A stretch of 64,000 bases of DNA from contig LS997562.1 in the NCBI GenBank assembly GCA_000469685.2, positions 62,001 to 126,000 on the forward strand. The letters are read 5' to 3'. The notes below the pieces were generated by a model. The model was not told where the DNA came from, ran no database searches, and saw only the letters and a list, made by a program, of their open reading frames with translations. The DNA comes from Haemonchus contortus (Eukaryota > Nematoda > Chromadorea > Rhabditida > Trichostrongylidae). This document shows positions 1-10,200 of the stretch, one piece after another (the stretch's first letter is position 1; every line of letters starts with the position of its first letter). Position numbers and translations under genes: made by a program.

Positions 1-920
1 AGACTGACCTGTACATGGGATAAACTTTCATGCCGATGCCATAACCACAAACGATAAGTGGAGGTGAAAGCAAGGGGCATAAATAGTTTTGGCTATGGTA
101 AGATTGGAAGTTCTAATCTATAACAGTGAGTACCCTTGTCGAAAGTAACAAACAGTCAGCACCACAGCACCAGGTAGGTGAAAGAACAATACTGTTGATA
201 GAAACTCCTGAAACATCTTAGTTAACTTTCGAATCATATTCATTCACGCGTTATAGAGGGGTATCCTCAGATAAAACTTATTTAAGAACGAGGAGGAATT
301 TCTTTGAGAAAGAACAAGGAAGACATTCAGTTCCGAGTAAACCTTGAGTTGGGAGTACGGTTATCACATTTTTAGAAGTCGCTCATTATTACTTCGTTCT
401 ACAACCTATCCAGGCCTATGAATGAACGTGACTTTTCACGTACAAGCGTTTCGTACATCGAAGAAAAATGCTAAAAGAAGAAAGAAGCATTCAGGATATG
501 TTTAATATTCATTTATACTGACCTCGTTCTCCTTTCTTTTTTTTCTCTTCGAACTCAACCGTCTGCGTCGCTTTGAGCGCGGCGGCTAGCGCAGCTGACC
601 GGTTCGCCGGCGCCGTCTGGTGATCGATTCAGGCTGTGTCACGCAGCCGACTAGTTCACGCGCTCGGCGGCCTGTGGCGCTCCTCAGCCGCTTGACCCAG
701 GCGTCCGTAAGGATCGCCGCGCCAGCTGCGTCCTTCGGTCGAGGTCAGCGGCCAGCTTATTCTAACCTTATGTTACCATCGCTCCCTGACAAAGTTCTAT
801 GGGCTCGTACGTGTTTCCTTCGTTTTAACGAACATTTCCTTGAGAAATTTCGTGCTTAATCACCGAATGCCTCAACGTATCTCTAGCCCTCCAACTCTGA
901 CAACAGATTTGTTTTCAGAA
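1..920. other. Upstream region of the MADF gene with a GC-rich block
   Basis: No coding signal is supported in this stretch. Positions about 560-735 are strikingly GC- and CpG-rich compared with the AT-rich surroundings, and they lie about 200 bp upstream of the MADF gene start. A promoter or 5' region is inferred from that position only. Confidence 0.3.
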
Positions 921-1074
921 ATGGATCGAAAATTCAAGCTGGCAGTGATTGCTAGGGTAGAGCGTCATCCCGAAATTTGGAATTTTACCTCAGAAGATTA
1001 TAAAAAGCAGGACGTACGGCTAACCGCTTGGGATCAAATCGTAGCCGAACTACAAGCTGAAGGTTTCGACACAA
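921..1074 (+). CDS. MADF gene exon 1
   Basis: Encodes the N-terminal half of the MADF domain (51 codons plus 1 nt). It ends at the donor A|GTAAGAAC. The open frame continues past the donor to 1385, but similarity to MADF stops exactly at the donor. Confidence 0.8.
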
Positions 1075-4000
1075 GTAAGAACTTCTGTCAATTCTATGGC
1101 AACAGAAATTATTGGATGTATAAGAAATGCTCTTCTGTGTTGAGCCCAATTTTAATGACGGAAAGTTGGATCATACAACCTTTTCACAACTTCCACTTTT
1201 CTACTCCAAATAAATTAGTAATTAACGCTAGTTCACGTATCAGAGGCCCAGAAAAGTTCGAGCCTGTTAGAGCCACAACGTCACCTAATCAAATTAAAAG
1301 AAAGCTAAGAGCGAGCTCACCTCTGATCGTATCACTGAGGACTGCCTTCTCAAGCAAAGTTGCGCGCTGTGTATCTTTTTCATGAAAGCAGAGATGCGGA
1401 AGAGAGGAGAAATAGCAAGCATAAAGAGAGCGAATACTTATCGGGCTATACTGTATTACTGAATCACCCACACATAATGCTGCTGTGTTTTACCAGAACT
1501 ATCGGAACTGAAAGATTAAGCTCCTCAAAAGCACAGTTCATGATAAGTTGAGGGTATCCAGGTATAGAGAAATAATCCAAGTGATGGTACAGAGTAGTGC
1601 AGAAATTGCAAAAAAAGCGCAAAATTCAGAGAAGTATAAGGCTTCAAAAAATTAGCAAAATTAGGCGTTGTACGAGAACGTAACGACAAAAAGTTGCCTG
1701 GAGGGGGTATTTGGACGAGCTGTCCAAATGTGTGGACCACTTCCTACAGCTCGCTGCAGTGAGGGTCCTCAACATGTGCGTCCCTGTGAGAATTATGCGA
1801 CCTCTACAGAATCTACAGGGTGTCCCAAAATTATTTGCGCCAAAGTTCAGTAATTTTTAAGGTAGAAATAATTTATCAAATTCACATTACCTGCTATTAA
1901 TTAGTTGCATAAGAAGGTTTCTTTGCAGTATGCATGGTTACTGATGTGGAACTCCCATTATCTTTCAGATGGAGGAGGCTCATTCAATGCCACTTGCAAT
2001 CATTGACGCGCGAGAAGTGGAAGGGCGTTATGAAATTCTCTGGGATTTTTCTAATAACCGTATAGGCTATTAAACGAATAGAAAAGAAGATTGAATCAGA
2101 GACAAGCCAGGAAAGATAGAAAGGTACAATGTTTCTGAAGATAGGACTATTAGAATGGTCCGTATGCCAATCGGTCGGGATCCTGGGTAAGCCATCAAAA
2201 AGGAAGTCAACGGGCACGGCTTACACGAGTTATCGCGATGGAAGAATGTCATGCAGAAGCCTCACTACCATTCCTATCGTATGCTCCAATCCCGATCCCA
2301 ATAGATTCTGCAGGGCCAAAAAATGCAGAAAGTCGCAGACCCACTTGAGTGATGACACGCAACCCTTCGTCGTTTTCTCTGATCAAAAAATTTTTTACGA
2401 TAAAACCATCCCTCAACAACCAAAACGTTCGCGTTCCGAAAAGAAACATCCAGCGTGTAATATCTCACAAAAAGGTTGCGATCAGAACAGTCAAATGGTG
2501 TTTTTCGAGGAAATCAGTGGCAAGGGTAAGCCGCTCGTGGTTTCTTCGGTGCAGGCGTGAAAATTGACCAAGACCAGCACTCAAACGGCGTACTAATGGA
2601 AGTAAATAAAACATTGATCCGACTACGTTTTCTGAAACATCTCGTAGTCCTTCCAGCAGGACGCTACTCTAGCCCACAGAGCCAAGCTTGCTCGCGAGTG
2701 GTGCCGACGACAGCTGCCCGACTTCATTGGTGAAGAAGAATGGTCATTCCTATTTTCCATAACTTGACTCACTTGAACCCCACGAATGGTCCCTGATTAG
2801 AAGAGGACCTGTCGAGTTTGCAGCCCCAGTTTGGAGTCCTAGAATGCAAAAGCTGGAGGACGGCTGGGAAGAAATGGAGAAGGATACCTGCGTGCCACAT
2901 GCGATCAAGTCGAAAGCAAACTTTGACTTCTATTCGCGCTCACGGGGGATATTTTGAAATGCGACTTTAGCATGTTGTAGCACATAGTAATAGCTAGCGT
3001 GCATAGAAATTCCATCGTCTTTCGCAGTTGAGAAGTTTCAAATATATTGCTATAAATCGGTGCAAATAATTTTGGGACACCCTGTACAACGCTGTGGGAA
3101 CTCGTCAGCCTTTGGGCGCCTTTCGCTAAGCTGGTTTTGGTTCCTTTATTACCCTCTATCCATACCATTTTTCAACCCAACAGCGTTATTTGGAGGTCAC
3201 AGATTGGTCCTGGGGTGAATCTCAGAGAACATAACTATCGTGAACTGTGACGCTGAATGGTATGTCACTTCTGAGAAGAAATGTGTCATGAATAAATAAA
3301 AGGTAGGTGCTATAGCGTAGAAGTGGGATACTGGCCGATTTCCTGCTTTGCGGGTGCGGTTTAAATGATCCAGATCGTATTCTTAATAAATACGATCCAA
3401 TCATTGTTCTAAACGTACTTCATTGAATTTTATTCGTGCAATCTCATGTGTACCGATAACAACGATAAACCTACACATTTTATCTTTTATTACGCAAGCA
3501 ATGTTTTTTTTAGTCACGAGGGTGAATCGTTGAGTTGGTGGAGAAACCGCTGATCCCCTCTTGGAACCGTTGAGAGGTTAATCGCAGCTGAAGGCTTTTC
3601 GTATTGTTGAGAACTTGATTATTTCGCCACACAATTCCACTTGGAACTAAATAATCAGTACTTCGAGGCCCTGATATGGCGCTTTTTTATTAAGCCGCTG
3701 CTTACACTCGACCGCACTCGATTTAACTCTACTAGCTGCAGTGAGTAGGTTTCCATAGAAAAATGTTTTCTTCGAAAAAAGTAAAGGAATGGAGTAGTAG
3801 GAATATTGGTAAATTTCTGGAACGTTCCGCGCTAGGACGACATTGACGATCTATTTCATATCAATCAGTACAAAAACCTTCGTTTGTAATGGAATCATCC
3901 TTGTTCAGATAGGCATGCCGCGAAAACAACATGGAAACGTTTAAAAGATACTTTTTCAAAGCGATTAAAGCACTATCCTCCCGGTGCTGCGAAGGCATGG

Positions 4001-5233
4001 GTTTACGATGAAGAACTGCAATTTCTCATGGCAAGCACAAGTTCTGTGTAAGTGAAACCTCGTTTTTTGAAATCATACATAGCAGTGGGTAGCGTGAGGG
4101 AATTGCACCTCAACAATTTGACGCTGACAAGTCCAGTCGCACTGCTTATTGGAGAGTTGCCGAGGTATCGAGCCTGGCAGATGTAGTCGGTCATTTGATA
4201 GTAAACTAATAAGCAGTATGTTGAAAGAAACTACCTCCGCTTCCATTGCTCATATTACGTCTTTTGAAAGTTTCTTACTTTTTCATGTTCTCGGGTTTTA
4301 GAACTCACAACACCGTTACGGGACCTGATGAAGAGGAAAGTACAGAAGACGTGAAGGGAGAACGGTTTGACAAGGAGGGAAGCGTGACTACCGAGGATGG
4401 ATTTACCGATACGAGCAGTGCCTCCGTAGCATCTCCATCCAGTACGGCTTATGTGCGCCGTCAGACTTCTCTTCGGCGAGGCCTCGCGGGTAAAAAGGAG
4501 CACCTTCGTGCGGGTGAGCTGTACAGGTGTCACTGTAGCTAGGGTAAACATGGTCTTGTACTATCGCAGTTGAACTGGCAAGTGCTTACAACTTTACAAT
4601 AGAGAAATGATATCGTTGAATTACACTAATCTGGGAATGGACGACATTGCCTTCAGCATTTTACAGATCGCGATATCAAACGCAATAGCAGCTCTGTGAA
4701 CCCGGAGCGATTGGAAAACAACCCTGACCGTTTCGATATACTTGGTGAGAAAAGGCCACCGTTTGGCAGTAACTATTCGCAATTATTTTAGAATTTCGTT
4801 TCTTGACTGCATAAATACGTAGCATTACTGCGCGCTTTTTGCGCCTGTAACTATGCCCGGTAATGATTACTCTGAAAGGTGAAAATTCTTTTGCAGTATC
4901 AGTCCATTACTTGCTGGGACGGTTTTTGACAGCTTTCTTGTTGATCACTAATGCAATCAATGAATTTTGATTTATTCCTCGAAACCTTAAAGATCCAAGA
5001 ATGAAAACCGCAAAAAACTGATCAGTAACACAGTTATTGATCAGATGCACAAATCCCAACTGAACTAAACAACTCTTTCAGGCCAGTACATTGCACAAAC
5101 ACTTCGAGAACTTTCACCAGAGGTCTCTTCGGTGAAAATATTGGAAATCACCAAAGTGCTTCATACTTCTACAAGCTCTGCACCAAATTCAAGGATGAAC
5201 ACTCCGAGGACGCCTCAACACAATAGGCGATAA
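921..5233 (+). CDS. MADF-domain protein (4 exons, 210 aa)
   Basis: Spliced gene with coding exons 921-1074, 3909-4047, 4302-4489 and 5082-5233. The total is 633 nt, and every junction preserves frame (phases 1, 2 and 1). Residues about 6-92 form a MADF (Myb/SANT-like) domain: an N-terminal half with RHPEIWNFTSEDYKK and AWDQIVAEL, and a C-terminal half with TTWKRLKDTFSKRLK and WVYDEELQFL. An acidic, Ser/Thr-rich linker follows, then a final exon with a BESS-like helix (IAQTLRELSPEV...ILEITKVL). MADF/BESS proteins are usually sequence-specific DNA-binding transcription regulators in the nucleus; the targets here are unknown. I start at 921 because TTTGTTTTCAG, a typical spliced-leader acceptor, ends two bases before this ATG; an in-frame ATG at 867 is an alternative. 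The 2.8-kb first intron holds a mariner relic. The gene converges on acin-1. Confidence 0.82.
1527..1780 (+). repeat. Partial copy of the AAGGCACAG-end element (family A)
   Basis: Starts with a version of the terminal sequence AAGGCACAGTTCACGATAA (here AAAGCACAGTTCATGATAA). It resembles the reverse complement of 25966 downward, including a shared 'GGGGGTRTTTGGACGAGCT' stretch. The far end is missing or diverged. It sits just before the mariner in the MADF gene's intron 1. Confidence 0.45.
1816..3084 (+). mobile_element. Mariner-family DNA transposon, defective (copy 1)
   Basis: Inverted ends begin CAGGGTGTCCCAAAATTAT and finish with the complementary ATAATTTTGGGACACCCTG. TA dinucleotides flank them at 1814-1815 and 3085-3086, as expected for Tc1/mariner. 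The 1269-bp length is typical of a mariner. Broken plus-strand transposase segments are readable: FSDQKIF near 2380, GKGKPLVV near 2520, AHRAKLAREWC...LPDFIGEEEW near 2680-2750. Stops and frameshifts interrupt it throughout. Confidence 0.8.
1980..3000 (+). pseudogene. Mariner transposase relic (copy 1)
   Basis: Recognisable DD34D-type transposase pieces in shifting frames: FSDQKIF (first catalytic Asp region), GKPLVVSSVQA-like strand, 'AHRAKLAREWCRRQLPDF', and a C-terminal part. Multiple stops mean it cannot encode transposase. Confidence 0.7.
3085..3908. other. Intronic stretch, no feature recognised
   Basis: Remainder of the MADF gene's intron 1 after the mariner. I see no coding segment or repeat structure that I can support. 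Confidence 0.3.
3909..4047 (+). CDS. MADF gene exon 2
   Basis: Acceptor TTGTTCAG is followed by the C-terminal MADF half (conserved TTWKRLKDTF and W-x-YDEELQFL pattern). It ends at the consensus donor GT|GTAAGT. It enters in phase 1 and leaves in phase 2. Confidence 0.8.
4302..4489 (+). CDS. MADF gene exon 3
   Basis: Acceptor CGGGTTTTAG. Encodes an acidic and Ser/Thr-rich linker (DEEESTEDVKGE, TDTSSASVASPSS) followed by a basic stretch (YVRRQTSLRRG). Donor G|GTAAAA. The phases match both neighbours. Confidence 0.75.
5082..5233 (+). CDS. MADF gene exon 4 (last)
   Basis: Acceptor AACTCTTTCAG. Encodes a BESS-like amphipathic segment and a basic Ser/Thr/Pro tail ending at TAA (5231-5233). Confidence 0.75.
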
Positions 5234-5248
5234 TCAGGGTCAATACGG

Positions 5249-5254
5249 AATAAA
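5249..5254 (+). promoter_or_regulatory. Polyadenylation signal AATAAA of the MADF gene
   Basis: Canonical AATAAA 16 nt after the stop codon. Such short 3' UTRs are normal in nematodes. Confidence 0.6.
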
Positions 5255-5610
5255 TGTTGTCTCCTACGATTTCTATTCAACTAATCCTAGAGTTGCAAAA
5301 CCCTCTTTTCAAATTCAAGAAATCTAAACTGACACAATCTCGTTACTCGTTACTTACCTCGTTACTCTTGTGCGATGGTGGCGTTTTGGGTGATGGTAAT
5401 GCAGTGCAGGTGTCCTCCACAAGTCCTGCACGACCCTTCGAATGTTCCTTAATCCGTAATAGGACAAGTAAGTCATTTTGGTAGTAAAAGTAGCGCATCG
5501 CATGGATGAAATGCTGTATAGACCGAACAAGCATACAACTATGGCTTTCTTTGTGGAGGGCAACGTTGGATGGTCCAAACGTTCGTCATTCGAGACTCAT
5601 CCCTAATTAA

Positions 5611-6209
5611 CACGTTGACGACGAGCCAATATTTTCGTGTCTGTCCCGAGGGACGACAAAGTTTCTTTCTTGGAAATTTGTTATTTCTCGACGAAATGAG
5701 TGATTAATCCGCAAACCTTCCAGCAGTATTCAAATTTTGCCCAAGTTTTGCGGCTACTCGAGGCAATTTCAAATTTGGCGGTGATAAATTTGAATTAGGA
5801 ATTTGAAAAAATTTGAATTATATACAAAAATAGGATCTCTGAGAGTACTAATATCCTTGCGACTATTTTTGCCATCATGAGTGCCCCGGATATTGAAATG
5901 GAAGACTCAACGAAATTTTTGACCACTGGCTGCTCGACAGCGACGATGATGCTGCAGGTGGTTTAGAAGGCGACGATATGGCTCCTGCGGTTGATCCTGT
6001 CTTGTATTTGTACTATTCAACTTGGAATTGATTTGATAGGTGGCCGGGGCTATTTTGGACATTTATAAGCCTAAATTTTAGGCACGCAGAAAACGGGACG
6101 AGCACACACACTTTAATCGAAGAATGCACTGTCGCGCACCATTGCGCGACATCGTCCCATGAGACAGACTGGCTGTCGCGCACCATTGCGCGACATTGTC
6201 GTCAACGTG
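5611..6209 (+). mobile_element. piggyBac-like non-autonomous element flanked by TTAA
   Basis: Begins CACGTTGACGAC and ends with the near-complement GTCGTCAACGTG. It is bordered on both sides by TTAA (5607-5610 and 6210-6213), the target duplication of piggyBac transposons. Inside, a short acidic open segment near 5905-6000 (FDHWLLDSDDDAAGGLEGDD) resembles the acidic N-terminus of piggyBac-type transposases, so this is probably an internal-deletion derivative. Near the right end a 22-bp palindromic unit TGTCGCGCACCATTGCGCGACA occurs twice (about 6130 and 6174). At 599 bp it is too short to encode a transposase. Confidence 0.75.
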
Positions 6210-6213
6210 TTAA

Positions 6214-7192
6214 TTTTTCAGCTCAAAAATTCCAAAATGCGCTGACGTGCCCATGAATGAACTACGGAAGAGATTAATGTTACCAGTCCATCTTGTAAAA
6301 TACGTGTCTACGAAGGAAAGGACTATTACTCTTCATATCCTACTTACTTTGAGCGTCCTACACGTTACACCTAGAACGTCACATCTCAGTAACAACTAGC
6401 AAATCCCAGCAACCAACGTTCAGTATAGTTTTATTCTGGTGAACCTCTGCAGTACTTCGGGAAAGTCACAATCATTAGTAAGTTGATGATTTCGTTCCAA
6501 ATCAACGGCTATGCCAGTCCAACTGTATCTAACCATTCCCATTGCTTATACTACTGAAGAGCTCGTCCTTTGAAGTATCAACGTGAGCAACGTTGTAGAA
6601 AATGTAGGGCAAATGTGAACAATATTTATTGTCACTTAGAACGTGAACGAGAACTGTAACAGACTTATGTGTTTCTGTGAATAGATCTCAACTTGTAGAC
6701 GCACAGGTGGTGGCGATGATGATCACCCTGGTAGACGTTGTTTATCGAATGATTAGCGACGGCTAGGTGGAGGAAGATGGACGACGACTATATGCTCATC
6801 GAGTGGCGATCGTTGCGATGATGACGATAAGATCTCTACGGATCATTAGCAAATCAAATCGATTAAGCTGCATTTGATAATCATCCGTTCTCAATTCTTT
6901 CCATCGTTAATTCCATTCCATACACTGCCATACTGCTAATATCGCGTCCATACGACTATCGAAGAACGGACACTGTTGAAAACAACACATACAATTATAG
7001 ACATAAAAGGTAAATAAATGGATATGCAAAAAAAAATAAAATAAATCAGCGACGACTGCTCCATTATGATTACGAATTAAGCACAAGCTACGGAACGAAA
7101 AGAAACGGTTACGCCCGAACTAAGATACTCGGAATCATCGGCGAATACACCACGACTGCAGAACATCCATCATATGATGGCATGTAGCCCAT
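6214..7192. other. Intergenic region between convergent 3' ends
   Basis: No gene seen. The reverse strand has an AATAAA at about 6627-6632 and a GATAAA-like hexamer nearer 6741. Either could serve acin-1 polyadenylation, but nothing in the sequence decides between them. Confidence 0.3.
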
Positions 7193-7294
7193 TCAATGAC
7201 GAGATTTCTCCTTTTCCCGCTCCTTTTCGCGTTCCAACTCCTTTTGCTCACGCTTCCTCTTCTCCGCCAGTAACTTTTCCTGTCGTTCTTGAGC
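7193..7294 (-). CDS. acin-1: acin-1 exon 15 (last)
   Basis: Acceptor TTTTTTTTCAG; 33 codons of Glu/Lys/Arg-rich helix ([19 protein letters not shown]) then TGA at 7193-7195. Short compared with the long RE/RD tail of vertebrate Acinus. Confidence 0.85.
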   Translation of the reverse strand, partial: AQERQEKLLAEKRKREQKELEREKEREKEKSRH

Positions 7295-10200
7295 CTGAAA
7301 AAAATTTTTGGGTCAATAAGTTTATTTCGTCAAAAACTAATTTATTTGGAGAACTTGAGACCGTTTCCAGAATTCCAAGAAGCTGTGGACCGCCCAAGAT
7401 TCTACACAGTGGCCTAACCACCTCACTTATGCGTGCGTCACATGTCGCTTCTCAAGACGGAGAGTGCATCGTAAGGGATGGGATCCCCTTGTTGATAAAG
7501 ACGTTAAAGGGCAAAATGCAACACAACTCAACTTCAAAGAAACAAGTCAAAAGCAAATACGTCACATAACAGCACGTAGCTAGCTGCATGCTATACCTCC
7601 ATCGACTGCTCTAATGAATACATGCAGCCCTGTTCTTTTTCGTTCCACTTGAATGTAAATTCGTTCCGCTGTGCTCTCTGCATTAACTGCTCATGGATAT
7701 AGATGTGGGTTTTCCGTTACTCACTGCAACTACATCTTAAATGCGAACCGGCATATGACAATCCAGCGCGGAGAAGATGTAGTTACTAACCAGACACAGT
7801 AAGAATCTCGTGCTTCAAAATTGAACGCGGTGGGACGACAAAAAGTGCACATTACTACAGTCTACTCACAAGAAACGAAGCTACTCCATCGAACACATGG
7901 TTCAACTTTACAAATATGAAAGAAAAAGAAATTTGTGAAGCCTAACCTCTTCGTCAGTCAAAGGCAGAAAGTAGATAGCAGGCAATGTTTTAGTCTTCAT
8001 GAACAACTGATCTGCTGTTTTCACCGGTTTCTCTTCCCGCTCCTTCTCTTTTTCTGTATCTTGATGCCGATCTCTAGCTCTATCTTCATTACTACGCCTT
8101 CTACTGTGATCCCGGTCGCGGTCGCGGTCGCGACAGGGATCGCGATCATGTTCCTTTTCACGATCGTGTGGGGGCAGGACATCTCGTCGTTCACGTTTTT
8201 CTAATGCTGCGCGGCTAAACGGCGGAGTTTCAGAACGTTGTCGCTTCCTGCCATGATCGTCCTTTTTCTAAAAATTGTCTTATTCATTGTAATGGGCAAG
8301 GCATTTGCTTTACAAAGTTACAAAACTTGTGAAGCACAATTAGTTAATCATTTTGTAATTGAGTACGCCGAAAATTATAAGACAACATCAGGAAACGTAT
8401 GAAGTAATCTACAGGGTGGGCCAAAATTATGATTACACAGACATCACATCGCAGAAAACGAATAGAAAGCCAATAGAGCAAACCAATTTCATTAAAGTGT
8501 TTATGACTAATTTCTTATCAAAACTGTACATTGACATTGGGATCTGTTGCTTCCTGCTTTCGCCCAACCCCGGAGACGACGATGGACGGCATTGACGGTG
8601 GCACGCAGCTAGGGTCATCGAGTTGGTCCCGGCTTTTTGCTAAGCATTTTCGAGATCATTTCTTCTCTTGTTTGGACTGAAGGATGCTTTCATCTCAGAG
8701 GCTGACCACATGGAGACATTCATGGGATTTGGGTCAGGGCTCCAGAGTGGTCACTGATCGAAGGTTATGAAGTCAAGAAACCCCTTTTACGAAATTTCTA
8801 GGCGATTTCTGTTCTGCGGTCTGGAGCTTCATCTTGACAATATGACCGGTTCGAATCACCAAAGTGTCCTATTGCGCACGAAGAGATCAAACAGGCCTCC
8901 TAACCAACTTTCACTCCATAATTTACAAAAATAATCGGTGTCTCTGCCTCGGCGGTGATGCTAGCACAGGCCATCACAGAAAGTTAGTGAGCCAGACGCT
9001 GTATCACTTTCAATCATTTAAGCTTCATATAAATCTTATCGCTCTACTTATTGAGCGCCTATTTCACTGGGAATATCTTTTCGTCGGTGAACAGGAATTC
9101 CATACGACAATTTTTTCGGATGCGACAGGGAGCTTTTGTTAGCCAACCTTTCTCTTCTCTTTAACCTGCTCACTGGGCAGATCACTTTCTGATCGTATAA
9201 GGGTCCCGTTGTGCAGGTGATGCTTCACGATTTCACGCAGAAAATTTCGTGAGGTATCCATTCATTTAGCCTTTTCGGACTCAGAATGAATTTTGCTGCT
9301 ACGTAGACCTTTGCCCTGCTTCCTTAAAACTTCCCCTAAATATAACCACAGATCTCTTAGGCCCACCACTCCTATCTGCAATTGTTCCCAACTCTCGAGA
9401 GCGTCTTATGGTTGAATGCACCACCTGCCTTGTTACGCTAGTTCGTCTGTAGATGCACCGTGCCAAAAGTGCTTGTAAATGCAAAGCAACGTTTGGTTCA
9501 CGGACTAGTTACGCTTATATTATTTTGAGAATCCTTCAAAAGTTTAGTATCATTAGAAAGGTAACAATGTAAGCTACCTTGTGGAATGGAAGAAGTTCAA
9601 TGAATTGTTATGAACTCAGAAAAAATTTGCTATGAACGTCAGCGCGCGCTGTAATCATAATTTTGGCCCACCCTGTAGATTATAAAAAAATGAGATTTGG
9701 TCAATATCAGGACGAGCTAAGACAAATCGAAAACTCTCAATTTTAATGACTCAGCAAAAAAAAAAACATGAGATGAGGTTTGTACTGAAACTTACAGATG
9801 CATGCTTCTCTTCGCCATGCCTCCTTTCTTCAACTCTTTCGCTTTTCTCTTCTTTATCTTTATCTCGACGACTTTCAGCATGTTTTTCGGCACGGGCACG
9901 TTCTCTTCTTTCCCGCTCTTTGGTCTCCTCCCGCTTTTCATTTTCTCGAACTGCTGCTTCAACCTGATGTTCATAACGAGAATGGTGAGAGCAAATCAAT
10001 GAAGAAGACTGAGATGGTTACGTACCGTGATCTTCAAACTAGGATTACGTCCTGGGAGCTGTCCAATAACCGGTCTTTCACGATCAGACAGTTTTCGTTC
10101 AATGCGTGTCGAGGGTGCCGATGCTGACAAAGAGGCAGCAGACGAAGTTCCAGTTCGATGCCTTTCTAACTGAAATGCGTACAGAGTGGATTTAGAGAAA

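Noticed and set aside
840..1385. 181-codon open frame as a single-exon gene
   Set aside because: It has no ATG at its start, MADF similarity ends at the 1074 donor, and the rest of the domain is encoded by the exon at 3909.
8845..8870. tRNA-like B box (GGTTCGAATC)
   Set aside because: It lies inside the mariner relic, with no matching A box or cloverleaf around it.
9746..10127. Overlapping frames on both strands of 60-109 codons
   Set aside because: Shadows of acin-1 exons 12 and 13, whose charged repeats keep the other frames open.
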